A DNA stretch of 64,000 nucleotides from Paenibacillus sp. H1-7 (GCF_022354825.1 NZ_CP031168.1:7864501-7928500), one strand, 5' to 3'; positions 1 through 8,234 are shown, counted from the stretch's first letter. The notes: generated by a model from the letters alone, not told the origin. Numbers and translations are program-made.

Positions 1-638
1 GCGGAGCAATGCTCCATGACCGGACAGGTTAAGCAATGAGGGGAACGGGGCGTACACACCATCGCGCCAAGCTCCATCAAGCCTTGATTAAAATCCCCGG
101 CCGCTCCCTCTGGAATGAGCTCCTTGGCGAGCTTCTCCATCTTCACTCTCGTACCGGCCTTCATAATGTCATCTTCAATCAGAAAATATCGTGACAGCAC
201 CCGCATCACATTGCCGTCTACCGCCGGCTCCGGCTTGTTGTAGGCGATGCTCAGCACCGCACCCGCCGTATAGGGGCCGACTCCTTTTAACGTCGATATT
301 TCCTCCAGCGTATCGGGCACGACGCCCGCATACCGCTCCTGTACTTCCCGAACCGCTCCCTGCAGATTGCGGGCTCTCGAATAATAGCCAAGCCCCTCCC
401 ACAGCTTCAGCACGTCTTCCTCGGGCGCATTCGCCAGCGCCTCCATCGTAGGAAACCGCTCCGTAAACCGGTGAAAATACGGAATGACGGTCTCGACCCG
501 CGTTTGCTGCAGCATCACTTCCGAAATCCATATATGATAAGGGTCCCGGCTTCGGCGCCAAGGCAGATCACGCCGGTGCTTGCGGTACCATGACAACAAT
601 TCCGCGGAAAAATATTGTTTTCTTTCGTTTGTTTCCAT
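1..638 (-). CDS. mutY: A/G-specific adenine glycosylase MutY (3' end outside window)
   Basis: This is a base-excision repair enzyme that removes adenine mispaired with guanine or 8-oxoguanine. About 212 codons are visible and the gene runs off the left edge. It starts at ATG 638 after an AAAGGAGACC ribosome binding site. The catalytic Glu sits in SEVMLQQT (E40). The helix-hairpin-helix LKGVGPYTAG is at about 118-127 and the catalytic Asp is D141 in AVDGNV. The Cys4 iron-sulfur loop is complete (C195, C202, C205, C211; spacing 6-2-5). The C-terminal NUDIX-like 8-oxoG recognition domain is not in the window. It is divergent from the AraC gene at 709, and the two share a 70-bp promoter region. 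Confidence 0.97.
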   Translation of the reverse strand, partial: METNERKQYFSAELLSWYRKHRRDLPWRRSRDPYHIWISEVMLQQTRVETVIPYFHRFTERFPTMEALANAPEEDVLKLWEGLGYYSRARNLQGAVREVQERYAGVVPDTLEEISTLKGVGPYTAGAVLSIAYNKPEPAVDGNVMRVLSRYFLIEDDIMKAGTRVKMEKLAKELIPEGAAGDFNQGLMELGAMVCTPRSPHCLTCPVMEHCS

Positions 639-665
639 GAGGTCTCCTTTTGTTGCTAAACGGTA

Positions 666-674
666 TGGTATAAT
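666..674 (+). promoter_or_regulatory. Extended -10 promoter of AraC gene
   Basis: TGG-TATAAT at 666-674 is a perfect extended -10 element, 35 bp before the AraC start codon. No convincing -35 hexamer is seen, which fits extended -10 promoters. Confidence 0.5.
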
Positions 675-708
675 GATGGCACTTGAATCCATCGGAGGAG
701 TGAGGCGC

Positions 709-1569
709 ATGTTGACCCCCGGTGAACTGGCGGCACGACTGAACAAACTGGTCATTTCGATCTTGCTCGTAGGCCATCAAAAATGCAGCCCCCAGTGGCA
801 CCAGCTGCCCAGAACGATTCGTCACAACTCGATCTGGCTTATTATTAAAGGCAAAGGCACGTTTACGATCAACGGGACGCACTATCCGGCGGAGCCGGGC
901 AAGTTTTTTTGCTTTAGCCCCGGCATGGTCGTAGAACGGCAAACCGATCCCGAGCAGCCGCTCGAATACTACTTCCTCCGTTTTCATTATACGGAAACTT
1001 ACGAGGAGAAGGAACAGTGGATTTATCGCAGCTCTTCCGAGACCGCATTTCCGCTGGAAGGCATGTACACGGTAAACAATACGCCGCAGCTTATTTATTT
1101 GTTCGAGCAGCTGGACATCTTGTGGAAGCGCAGAGGCCATATGACCGCCATGAGGCGGAAAATATTGCTTCTCGAGTTTTTCCTCACGCTGATCCAGGAT
1201 TTTCGCGCGCAAAAAATAGCCGGCGATACGACAGCCGCCATCGAGCTGACGCAGGACCATATGATCGGCCACTATCAGGAGCCGTTGACATTGGAAGGTC
1301 TGGCGCAAATGGCGGGGTTGAGCGTAAGCCATTATTCTCGGTTGTTCAAAAAATATATCGGATACAGCCCCATCGATTATTTGACGCATCTTAGGGTCGA
1401 CCGGGCGAAGGAGCTGCTCGTGCTGTCCGACTACCGGCTGAAGCTGATCGCCAACAGTGTCGGGTATACGGACGAGTTTTACTTCAGCCGCATTTTCAAG
1501 AAAGTGACCGGTGTCTCTCCACGGGATTACGCCAAAAAGCACCGTTTCGCTCCTTTTATGGATCACTAG
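709..1569 (+). CDS. AraC family transcriptional regulator
   Basis: This 286-residue protein has an N-terminal cupin-like sensing half; the stretch GKGTFTINGTHYPAEPGKFFCFSPG is typical of the AraC ligand-binding barrel. The C-terminal third holds two helix-turn-helix motifs (LEGLAQMAGLSVSHYSRLFK and the following LKLIANSVGYTDEFYFSRIF). The usual family ending GVSPRDYAKKH is present. The start at ATG 709 is chosen because GGAGG lies at 695-699; the reading frame stays open further upstream but would overlap mutY. The ligand is unknown. In this family and lineage such regulators usually control sugar uptake or hydrolase genes, but no such gene is adjacent. Confidence 0.9.
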   Translation: MLTPGELAARLNKLVISILLVGHQKCSPQWHQLPRTIRHNSIWLIIKGKGTFTINGTHYPAEPGKFFCFSPGMVVERQTDPEQPLEYYFLRFHYTETYEEKEQWIYRSSSETAFPLEGMYTVNNTPQLIYLFEQLDILWKRRGHMTAMRRKILLLEFFLTLIQDFRAQKIAGDTTAAIELTQDHMIGHYQEPLTLEGLAQMAGLSVSHYSRLFKKYIGYSPIDYLTHLRVDRAKELLVLSDYRLKLIANSVGYTDEFYFSRIFKKVTGVSPRDYAKKHRFAPFMDH

Positions 1570-1611
1570 AGCGACTCGTCCGCCGGCAGCCTTTGCTCGC
1601 TTGGGGCAAGT

Positions 1612-1640
1612 TTGACTTCCCTTGGCGAAAGGTGTACGCT
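1612..1640 (+). promoter_or_regulatory. Probable sigma-A promoter of cytochrome c gene
   Basis: TTGACT at 1612-1617 and TACGCT at 1635-1640 are separated by 17 bp, 38 bp before the start codon. The -10 is a weak match. Confidence 0.4.
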
Positions 1641-1678
1641 ACCCATAAAAAGGATGCTGCGGTTAGGGGGAACCACGG

Positions 1679-2059
1679 ATGAGTTTACTATCAAAAGGGG
1701 TCGGGCTGGCTGCTGCCAGCCTGTTAATCGTTGGAGCACTCGCTGGATGCGGAGCGCCCAAGCAGGGGTCGGAGCCTTTCGGCGGAGGGAAAACGGCCAT
1801 CGGACAGGCCGAGGCGATGGCCGGCGCATCGGAGCAGGTCCAATCGGTGTATAAGCAAAGCTGTATGTCCTGTCACGGCAATAGCCTGGAAGGCAAAGTA
1901 GGTCCATCGACGAACCTTCAGAAGGTCGGCGGAAGAATGACCAAGGAGCAGATCGCCAAGCAAATTACGAACGGCGGCAACGGTATGCCCGGCTTTGGCG
2001 GCAAGCTGAAGCAGGAGGATGTCGATGCGCTGGCTTCCTGGCTGGCAGAGAAGAAATAG
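1679..2059 (+). CDS. cccB: Lipoprotein cytochrome c (c-551 type)
   Basis: This 126-residue membrane-anchored c-type cytochrome carries electrons outside the cytoplasmic membrane. The signal peptide ends in the lipobox LAGC, so C24 should be lipidated. The single haem site CMSCH is at 62-66, and the axial Met is in GNGMPGFGG. It resembles Bacillus subtilis CccB in length and layout (lipid anchor, short linker, one class-I cytochrome domain). The start ATG follows AGGGGG with good spacing. It stands alone between its own promoter and a terminator. The likely partner is the caa3 oxidase encoded elsewhere in the window (ctaCDEF), but that is inferred. Confidence 0.93.
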   Translation: MSLLSKGVGLAAASLLIVGALAGCGAPKQGSEPFGGGKTAIGQAEAMAGASEQVQSVYKQSCMSCHGNSLEGKVGPSTNLQKVGGRMTKEQIAKQITNGGNGMPGFGGKLKQEDVDALASWLAEKK

Positions 2060-2097
2060 CCGTTATTTCACGGAACTAATCATAAGAGCAGGTTAAG

Positions 2098-2139
2098 CAT
2101 CCGCATGGCGATACTTCATCGTCAGGACGGGTGTTTTTT
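2098..2139 (+). terminator. Rho-independent terminator after cccB
   Basis: Imperfect hairpin GCATCCG...CGGGTG followed by TTTTTT at 2134-2139. Confidence 0.6.
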
Positions 2140-2286
2140 CGTATGACGGGGCAATGGTTCCGTCTCGTTTTGAGCCATGCAAATTTTTTTGTTAAAAATA
2201 TTATTCTATCGAGTAACCCTGCAACATTTGTTCAAACGGCTGCGTTTCTAACAATGAACCAACAATTTGGTAACAGGGGGAATTTC

Positions 2287-3045
2287 ATGAAATCGACTGT
2301 AGCTAACAAATTGATTATCGGTGTCGCCGCCGTTGCTCTGTTAACGGGTCTGACTTACTTCACGTCCGTCAAGCCAGGGGTAACTCCGGTTTATGCGGAG
2401 CAGGCCGCGCCGGCGTACAAGAATTCGATTTCCGTCAGTGGTCAAGGGGAAATCAAAGTGACTCCCGATGTGGCTTACATCAATCTCGGCGTCATGACCA
2501 AAGCCGCTACGGCTAACGAGGCACAGACGAAGAATGCGGAAAGCTTCGCGAGCCTGACCTCCATGCTGTACGATACGTACAAGCTGGATAAAGCAGATGT
2601 AAAAACATCCGGCTTCCAGGTGCAGCCCGTCTACAACTATTCGGAGAAGGAAGCGAAAATTACCGGCTATACCGCTACGCAAATGGTGCAAGTTACGTAC
2701 CGCGACATTGAAAAAGTAGGCTCCTTCCTGGATGCGGCATCCACAGCCGGCGCGAATCAAATTAACGGCGTTCAGTTCGATACGGAAAAGCGACAGGACT
2801 ATGAAATTCAAGCGATTGATTCCGCTATGAAGAATGCCGAAGCCAAAGCCAAAGCCATTGCCAAAACGGCAGGCAAAGAGCTGAAAGGCATCATGAATGT
2901 GGCTCAAGGCGGCACATCGGCCATTCCGGTGCAGAGGGAGTACAGCCCTATGATGATGAAAGCAGACGCTGCAGGAGCTTCCACCAGCATTGCCCCGGGC
3001 GAGCTGACTATCACCACCAGCTTGACGGTACAATACGAGTTTTAA
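2287..3045 (+). CDS. SIMPL domain (DUF541) secreted or anchored protein
   Basis: This 252-residue protein has an N-terminal membrane segment or signal peptide at about 8-30. A single SIMPL/DUF541 domain follows, recognisable from SVSGQGEIKVTPDVAYINLGV near the N-terminus, YTATQMVQVTYRDIEKVG in the middle, and the ending ELTITTSLTVQYEF. Members form ring-like oligomers in periplasm or outside the cell; the biochemical role is unsettled. The start is placed at ATG 2287, preceded by a G-rich ribosome binding site (ACAGGGGG). The frame is open further upstream, but that part looks non-coding. It is monocistronic and ends at a strong terminator. Confidence 0.9.
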   Translation: MKSTVANKLIIGVAAVALLTGLTYFTSVKPGVTPVYAEQAAPAYKNSISVSGQGEIKVTPDVAYINLGVMTKAATANEAQTKNAESFASLTSMLYDTYKLDKADVKTSGFQVQPVYNYSEKEAKITGYTATQMVQVTYRDIEKVGSFLDAASTAGANQINGVQFDTEKRQDYEIQAIDSAMKNAEAKAKAIAKTAGKELKGIMNVAQGGTSAIPVQREYSPMMMKADAAGASTSIAPGELTITTSLTVQYEF

Positions 3046-3060
3046 TGCGGCACTTAAAGA

Positions 3061-3118
3061 AAAGGAATCTTCTGCGTCCGTCCGATTGCGGATTACGGGC
3101 CAGAGATTCCTTTTTTTT
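3061..3118 (+). terminator. Rho-independent terminator after SIMPL gene
   Basis: AAAGGAATCT (3061-3070) pairs with AGATTCCTTT (3104-3113), followed by a run of T to 3118. Confidence 0.8.
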
Positions 3119-3132
3119 ACTATGTGCATTCT

Positions 3133-3651
3133 TTATTTCAATCCGTATCGCTCTTGTAGCACTTTGAGATGATGAAGCTCATGGCCGGAAATCACGCAAG
3201 CCAAGGCTCGTGCTGTAAATGGACTGCTGCTCGCCACCCCTTGTCTCCTCCACGCTTCCTCGGACAGCCCCTTCACCAGCGTTAACGTTGCGCGGCGAAC
3301 GACGGTCAAATCTTCAAGAAGAAACGGCAAGGAGCATTGGTCGAACGAGGCTCCGCTAATATAAATATCCTGATCGAAGCCGGGCAATTCCGTCGTGTCC
3401 CCCCGCGCTATCCGCAGCAATCGGTATGCCATGATACGCTCGGTATCGGTGATATGGCCGATGACCTCTTTGATGCTCCATTTACCGGGCGCGTAACGAT
3501 AGGCGGCCTCCTCCTCGGACAAACCGCTGAGCAATGCCAACGCCGCATCCAGTTGATCATCAAGAAGCTGAATCAAATTTCCTTCAGGAACGAGCTGAAT
3601 ATAAGTCCCGTAATAAGGGGCGTACTCATGTTGTTCCGGTCTTTGCAGCAT
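3133..3651 (-). CDS. DinB family protein
   Basis: This 172-residue protein has the four-helix DinB/YfiT-like metal-binding fold. The metal-ligand histidines are in WSIKEVIGHITDTERIMAYR and, near the end, SGHELHHLKVLQERYG. The family includes thiol-dependent transferases (bacillithiol or mycothiol S-transferases) and many members without assigned reaction. The start at ATG 3651 is supported by AAAGGTGGG 8 bases upstream. The frame extends 16 codons further, but that portion is Lys/Arg-rich and lacks a ribosome binding site. It is convergent with the SIMPL gene and apparently monocistronic. Confidence 0.88.
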   Translation of the reverse strand: MLQRPEQHEYAPYYGTYIQLVPEGNLIQLLDDQLDAALALLSGLSEEEAAYRYAPGKWSIKEVIGHITDTERIMAYRLLRIARGDTTELPGFDQDIYISGASFDQCSLPFLLEDLTVVRRATLTLVKGLSEEAWRRQGVASSSPFTARALACVISGHELHHLKVLQERYGLK

Positions 3652-3738
3652 GGATAAACCCACCTTTCGCTTCCGCTGTAGTTTGCTTTTGGCCAACACA
3701 TCAATCAGACCTATCCTAGTAGCCGGCCGCTCTTTTCG

Positions 3739-4251
3739 TTATTCCCAAGGGAAGGTGACCGTCAAATGGTCCGAGAACTCCTTGCTCTCTTCTCTGCGGC
3801 GTCGCCGCATTTCCGCTCTTTTGTTACCGGTCTCGTTCAATCGGCGCTCTTCCTCGGTTTCCGGGATTACCATAGGAACGCGAACAGGCTTTTTATTATC
3901 GTCCAGCGCTACAAAAGTCAGGAACGAGGTAGCCGCGATCGTGCGCTCGGCTGTCTTGAGATCCTCGGTGATGACTTTCACGAACACCTCCATGGAGCTT
4001 TTGCCCGTCCACGTTACGAACGATTCCAGACAAACGGAATCCGTCGGGCGGATCGGCGACAAAAAGTCGACGGAGTCGGTAGATGCCGTAACGACGGAGC
4101 GGCGGCAATGCTTGGACGCGGAGATCGAGGCGATGTCGTCGATATAGGCCATCAGCTTGCCCCCGAACAAGGTGTTGTGATTGTTGACATCCGTAGGAAA
4201 AATCCGGGATGTCTTGTATACTCTGGATTCCTTTACAAAACGTTGTTCCAC
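3739..4251 (-). CDS. Acyl-CoA thioesterase, hotdog fold
   Basis: This 170-residue cytosolic enzyme probably hydrolyses acyl-CoA thioesters. The hotdog signature is near the N-terminus (VNNHNTLFGGKLMAYIDD, with the active-site Asp of this subfamily), followed by the strand FVTWTGKSSMEVFVKV. It resembles the YkhA/BFIT-type acyl-CoA thioesterases of Bacilli. Translation starts at GTG 4251 after a strong GGGAGGA site. It lies 34 bp downstream of acpS on the same strand and is probably co-transcribed with it. That pairing fits a lipid-related role without proving one. Confidence 0.9.
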   Translation of the reverse strand: MEQRFVKESRVYKTSRIFPTDVNNHNTLFGGKLMAYIDDIASISASKHCRRSVVTASTDSVDFLSPIRPTDSVCLESFVTWTGKSSMEVFVKVITEDLKTAERTIAATSFLTFVALDDNKKPVRVPMVIPETEEERRLNETGNKRAEMRRRRREESKEFSDHLTVTFPWE

Positions 4252-4285
4252 AACGGTTCCTCCCTAATAAGCTCGTATGTATGTA

Positions 4286-4681
4286 TTAGCCGTTCCGATT
4301 CTCCACGATGACATAGGCCATGGCCGACGTCTCGGAATGCGTGATGCTCAAGTGAATGACCGTTTGCTCCGGATTCAGGCCGAGGCGCGAAAAGGCTTCC
4401 TTCGCCACACGGCAGACCGGTTTGCCGCAATCGTCGGGAATGATCTCGATATCCTGCAGAGACAGCTGCTTGCCGATCCCGCAACCGAGCGCCTTGCTCA
4501 CCGCCTCTTTGGCGGCGAAACGGCCTGCTGTATATTCGGCCAGCCTGCCCCGCCGCTTCTCGGCGAGCTCCCGCTCCGCCGGCGTAAGCACGCGCTGCAA
4601 AAACCGCTCTCCCGCAGCGCCCTCCAGTATCCCTTTCACTCTGGCAATCTCGAGCAAATCCGTTCCAATACCTATAATCAT
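4286..4681 (-). CDS. acpS: Holo-[acyl-carrier-protein] synthase
   Basis: AcpS transfers the phosphopantetheine arm from CoA to apo-acyl carrier protein, switching on fatty acid synthesis. The 131-residue protein begins with the family motif MIIGIGTDLLEIARV. The Mg2+/CoA-binding FAAKEAVSKALG follows, with LSITHSETSAMAYV near the end. ATG 4681 is preferred over a GTG three codons earlier, since GGAAGG is 10 bases before it. It heads a two-gene unit with the thioesterase. Confidence 0.96.
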   Translation of the reverse strand: MIIGIGTDLLEIARVKGILEGAAGERFLQRVLTPAERELAEKRRGRLAEYTAGRFAAKEAVSKALGCGIGKQLSLQDIEIIPDDCGKPVCRVAKEAFSRLGLNPEQTVIHLSITHSETSAMAYVIVENRNG

Positions 4682-4797
4682 CTTGTACACGCCTTCCCGG
4701 TCTTAATGCAACTCTCAGCTCATCGTACCGAATCGCCGGAACGAAAGCAAGAAGCTGCTGACCGCTGCAGTCCGGCGCCTCCTCTGCTGCGAGAGAT

Positions 4798-4827
4798 TCA
4801 AAACAGACCGGGCCTCCGCCCGGTCTG
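4798..4827 (-). terminator. Terminator of nadE
   Basis: A perfect 10-bp stem CAGACCGGGC / GCCCGGTCTG followed on the minus strand by TTTT. Confidence 0.7.
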
Positions 4828-4863
4828 ATCCTTTTAACTTGCACAACGTCCTATCCGACGGGT

Positions 4864-5673
4864 TTAAATTCCCGGAATCGGAGCGCGCTTGTGCTCGGTC
4901 TTCATATACTGCTTCTCCAGCTTTTCCTTGGCTACAGGATCGATATCCTTGCCTTCCAAAAAAGAGCTGTTATCTCCATAAGTGATGCCCAGCTCGTTCT
5001 CGTCCGTCTGGCCTTCCCACAAGCCGGCGGTCGGAGCTTTATCGAGCACGCTTTGCGGTACTCCCAGCGTAGCGGCAAGCGAACGTACTTGACGCTTGTT
5101 CAACGAGCTAAGCGGAGTGATGTCTACCGCACCGTCGCCATATTTGGTGAAAAAGCCTGTGATCGCTTCGGAAGCGTGATCGGTTCCGACGACAAGCAAA
5201 TTAAGCTCGAACGCCAAAGCGTATTGCATAACCATGCGCGTTCTTGCCTTTACGTTGCCTTTGCCGCCGCGGCTCAAATGGCGGTGCTCGCCGATCGACT
5301 TCAAGCCGTGCTCCGCTTCGAGGGCGATTTCATTCACCGCTTCCTCGATGTTGGTCTCTATTCTGTATTTAAGCTGAAACGCTTCCGCCACGGCATAGCT
5401 GTCCGAAATGTCGACTTGCTCTCCATACGGCTGAAACACGCCCAGTGTTTTGTATTCTTTACCTTGCTCCTCCGTCAATTCATCGGTCGCCTTCTTGCAT
5501 AGACCTGTGACAACGGCGCTGTCGATGCCGCCGCTGATTGCAATCAGTAGGCCGCTAACTCCGGATTTGAGCACATAGTCCTTAAGAAAATCGACACGCT
5601 TGCGGATTTCTTCATCTACGTTGATTTCCGGCTTCACGCCGAGCTTCGCGATAATTTCCTGCTGCAGGTTCAT
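4864..5673 (-). CDS. nadE: NH3-dependent NAD+ synthetase
   Basis: NadE makes NAD+ from nicotinate adenine dinucleotide, ATP and ammonia. The protein is 269 residues, the short ammonia-dependent form without a glutaminase domain. The ATP-pyrophosphatase P-loop SGGIDS is at 47-52. Other family motifs are VVGTDHASEAITGFFTKYGDGA and the ending KTEHKRAPIPGI. It is preceded by an AGGAGAGG ribosome binding site and flanked by its own terminator. It is monocistronic. Confidence 0.96.
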   Translation of the reverse strand: MNLQQEIIAKLGVKPEINVDEEIRKRVDFLKDYVLKSGVSGLLIAISGGIDSAVVTGLCKKATDELTEEQGKEYKTLGVFQPYGEQVDISDSYAVAEAFQLKYRIETNIEEAVNEIALEAEHGLKSIGEHRHLSRGGKGNVKARTRMVMQYALAFELNLLVVGTDHASEAITGFFTKYGDGAVDITPLSSLNKRQVRSLAATLGVPQSVLDKAPTAGLWEGQTDENELGITYGDNSSFLEGKDIDPVAKEKLEKQYMKTEHKRAPIPGI

Positions 5674-5800
5674 GGTTTTACACCTCTCCTACTCTTTATT
5701 TCCTCTAGTATAGTCCACTAATGTCAGAATGCAAGACAAAATGCTCCAGTTTACACCAGTTTCCTTCGCTTTAGACTCATTGCCCTTACCGTGGTTATAC

Positions 5801-5840
5801 AAAAAAAGCGGCCGGCTATCCTTGGATAGTCCAGCCGCTT
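5801..5840 (-). terminator. Terminator of bacilliredoxin gene
   Basis: A long stem (AAGCGGCCGGCTATCC with GGATAGTCCAGCCGCTT) followed by seven T on the minus strand. Confidence 0.85.
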
Positions 5841-5870
5841 AAAGCTATGCTTCATGCTGAAGCATAAACC

Positions 5871-6305
5871 TTATTTGCAATATTGCTCGAACGCGCCGAT
5901 CAAATCGCCGGCGATCATTTCCGCCGAACGGTCTTCGATCTGGTGACGCTGAATGAAATGAACCAGCTCGCCGTCCTTGAACAGAGCAATCGAAGGAGAA
6001 GATGGAGGATACGGCGCCAAATACTCGCGAGCTTTGGCGGTAGCTTCTTTGTCTTGTCCCGCGAATACGGTGAACAGGTTATCCGGCTTCACTTCGTTTT
6101 GCAGCGCTCTGGCAACGCCTGGCCGGCATTGGCCCGCAGCACAGCCGCAAACGGAATTGATGACCAGCAAAGTTGTACCTTTAGCTGTTGGAAGGCTCGC
6201 CTCCACTTCCTCCGGCGTGCGAAGCTCGGATATACCGATACGAGTCAAATCGTCTCGCATAGGTTGAACCATATCTTTCATGTATGACTCAAATGACATG
6301 GACAT
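5871..6305 (-). CDS. BrxA/BrxB family bacilliredoxin (YphP/YqiW)
   Basis: This 144-residue cytosolic thioredoxin-fold protein carries the characteristic CGC motif at C53-C55 in VINSVCGCAAGQC. Family members remove bacillithiol from mixed disulfides on proteins after oxidative stress. An additional cysteine (C60) follows the motif; the familiar Bacillus proteins have a different residue there as far as I recall. GGAGTG precedes ATG 6305. Which of the two Bacillus paralogues it matches cannot be decided from the sequence. Confidence 0.94.
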   Translation of the reverse strand: MSMSFESYMKDMVQPMRDDLTRIGISELRTPEEVEASLPTAKGTTLLVINSVCGCAAGQCRPGVARALQNEVKPDNLFTVFAGQDKEATAKAREYLAPYPPSSPSIALFKDGELVHFIQRHQIEDRSAEMIAGDLIGAFEQYCK

Positions 6306-6357
6306 GTACTTTCACTCCTTTTACCTACATAAGGGTTTACAAACTATCATATGTTTT

Positions 6358-6385
6358 ATTATACATCGGTAAGGAATGAAAGCAA
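6358..6385 (-). promoter_or_regulatory. Sigma-A promoter of bacilliredoxin gene
   Basis: On the minus strand TTGCTT (6385-6380) and a perfect TATAAT (6363-6358) are 16 bp apart, about 50 bp upstream of the start codon. Confidence 0.6.
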
Positions 6386-6424
6386 AGTACCTGTTTTCCC
6401 TTTTATGCAACTGCTTGAAGTGGC

Positions 6425-6847
6425 TCAGGACGGATTTCCTTCTTCCGGACGGTCGTCTTCCTGATCGCTTAGCTGGCCGTTGTAAGCCTGATAGGCCACA
6501 TTTTTGTCCGCATGCATGAAATTGCCGGTTTGCGGTACGATGCCCTTTTCGAAATAATCCTTGTTTTCGGGTGAGTGGAACCCGACGTCCTTGAACGGAT
6601 GGACCCATTCGTCGCCAGACATGACGGCCGGATCCGTGTTTTTCGACCAGTTTTCCAAAGGAGAGTTGGCAGACTCATAGTCGTGATCGCCGATCACAAC
6701 TCCTTGCGAATTAACAAACGGATCTCTAGGGCCTCTGCCTTCCAAAAACTGCGACAAAAAGTTGATTTCAAACGGATCCAGCTCACTGTTGTCTTTGGAC
6801 AGGGCGGCAGCCGGGCGGGCTTTGTCTCCGTTGTCTTTATCAGCCAT
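6425..6847 (-). CDS. DUF3905-like protein of unknown function
   Basis: This 140-residue soluble, acidic protein has no signal peptide or membrane segment. Conserved-looking blocks are ELDPFEINFL, GVVIGDHDYE, NSPLENWSKNTDP and DEWVHPFKDVGF, which I recognise as the DUF3905 family of spore-forming Bacilli. No function is known. A clear ribosome binding site (GGAAGGAGCG) precedes ATG 6847. It lies 32 bp downstream of a 44-codon ORF (6880-7014) and is probably co-transcribed with it. Confidence 0.8.
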   Translation of the reverse strand: MADKDNGDKARPAAALSKDNSELDPFEINFLSQFLEGRGPRDPFVNSQGVVIGDHDYESANSPLENWSKNTDPAVMSGDEWVHPFKDVGFHSPENKDYFEKGIVPQTGNFMHADKNVAYQAYNGQLSDQEDDRPEEGNPS

Positions 6848-6879
6848 TTATGATCGCTCCTTCCTTGCAATGTTGTATC

Positions 6880-7014
6880 TTATACCGACGGACGGTTAGG
6901 GCCGTCCAATTTTTTGTCGTATCCGGCAGCATCCGAATTGTTGTCGGCTTGCCGTTTATTTTGCGTGGATTGCATCTCCTGTTCCTTCGAGCCTGTTGTT
7001 TTCTTCGTTTTCAT
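6880..7014 (-). CDS. Small hydrophilic 44-residue protein
   Basis: The minus strand reads ATG at 7014 to TAA at 6880, with a GGGAGCG ribosome binding site 6 bases before the ATG. The protein starts MKTKKTTGSKEQEMQSTQ and ends DKKLDGPNRPSV. It is highly charged, without hydrophobic segment. The length, the Lys/Gln/Asn-rich composition and the KLDGPNRP ending resemble small Bacillales proteins of the spore-associated type, but that is only a resemblance. It lies directly before the DUF3905-like gene. Confidence 0.65.
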   Translation of the reverse strand: MKTKKTTGSKEQEMQSTQNKRQADNNSDAAGYDKKLDGPNRPSV

Positions 7015-7062
7015 CGTTATCGCTCCCTTCCCCGTTATTATGCGTACCCGCATGAAATTAAC

Positions 7063-8010
7063 TCAAAGCTTCAAAAATTGGAACTTGAATGAATCCTTAT
7101 GAAGCCTATCGAAACGGTATCCCTGATCCTTCAAGTACTCTATAACTTCCGGAAGCGCTTCAACCGTCGTTGTTTTCCGGTCCATATCGTGCATCAGGAC
7201 GATAATCTTGTCCTTTCCCGCGCTGTTGCTCTTTACCGCCTGGACAATATCTTCTTTGGGCTGTACAGCCGCGGCGGCGTCTGTCGAGCTCACATTCCAG
7301 TCAAAGTATGAATATCCATTATTCGACATTTCCCGGGCAATAGCTTTCATCACGCTTCGACCGCCTGTCTTCCAGCTTAACCGATTATTCGACCCTCCGG
7401 GAAACCGGATGATATCCGGACTTACTCCCACCTCCGCCTTCAGAAAACGGTTCAGCTTCTCCATATCGGCTTTAAACGCCTGCACGGAAGCATAAATTCG
7501 CGAGTAATCGTGGGAAAAGGTATGGTTGCCGATCGCATGGCCTTTTTCTGCAATAAGCTTTAGCTGCTTGATGTTCTCCTCCGATGTTTTGCCTGTAACG
7601 AAAAAGGTCGCGGGCACCGCGTATTTACTTAAAATATGTAAAATGGACTCCGTGCTTCGCGAAGGGCCGTCGTAAAATGTCAAATACGCTACTTTGCCCT
7701 GCCGGATTGTGTACTGCCGCGTGATCCGTTTTGAATCGAAGCTTGGCTGGCTGTAGCCGAAGCGGTGATTCAAAGAAAACTGGGACGTAACCCGCTCTTC
7801 CTCCGCTTCTGCCTCTTTCTCGACACTGGCACCCCGATTCTTCATGGCTGCTGCCTGGTGCCCCCCTACGCCTGCTGCGTTTAAAGCCGCCGAACGTTCA
7901 AGCTTCCACTGATCTGACGTGGCGCTAAAGCAAATAATGCCTACTGCAGATACAATGACCGCACCGCCGGCAATAAGCGGCCAGCGCTTGGTTCTCCCCT
8001 CCTTGCCCAT
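7063..8010 (-). CDS. Polysaccharide deacetylase-like (NodB) protein, catalytic Asp replaced by Tyr
   Basis: This 315-residue protein has an N-terminal membrane anchor at about 12-30, a charged linker and a carbohydrate-esterase-4 (NodB) domain, so it should act on the outer face of the membrane. Metal ligands are intact: D114 in motif 1, H163 and H167 in motif 2 (HTFSH). Motif 3 RFPGG (202-206), motif 4 D237-W238 and motif 5 H274 are present too. Motif 1 reads TFYDGP rather than TFDDGP, so the usual catalytic base is Y113 (codon TAC). Either deacetylation uses another base, or the protein has another or no catalytic role. The usual substrates are peptidoglycan or related polymers. Confidence 0.9.
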   Translation of the reverse strand: MGKEGRTKRWPLIAGGAVIVSAVGIICFSATSDQWKLERSAALNAAGVGGHQAAAMKNRGASVEKEAEAEEERVTSQFSLNHRFGYSQPSFDSKRITRQYTIRQGKVAYLTFYDGPSRSTESILHILSKYAVPATFFVTGKTSEENIKQLKLIAEKGHAIGNHTFSHDYSRIYASVQAFKADMEKLNRFLKAEVGVSPDIIRFPGGSNNRLSWKTGGRSVMKAIAREMSNNGYSYFDWNVSSTDAAAAVQPKEDIVQAVKSNSAGKDKIIVLMHDMDRKTTTVEALPEVIEYLKDQGYRFDRLHKDSFKFQFLKL

Positions 8011-8206
8011 GCTCTCGCCCCCAACGCCATAGTAAAAATTATTATGGCTATCATCTGGATAGAAAACCCCGTGGTAATACTGGATAAAGTGGGATATCTA
8101 TGCAATTCGACATCCGGTAACACAAGCAGATGTCGAGCCGATCGTTCCGCTTATTGCAGCAGTATAAGTATTGCTCGACCGAAAAAATGAGCAGACCTTG
8201 CCGTCT

Positions 8207-8234
8207 TTGCTTTGTTAGGGAAAAAGCGTACAAT
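8207..8234 (+). promoter_or_regulatory. Probable sigma-A promoter of flavoprotein gene
   Basis: TTGCTT (8207-8212) and TACAAT (8229-8234) with a 16-bp spacer, 42 bp before the start codon. The rest of the intergenic region 8011-8206 shows nothing clear. Confidence 0.45.
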
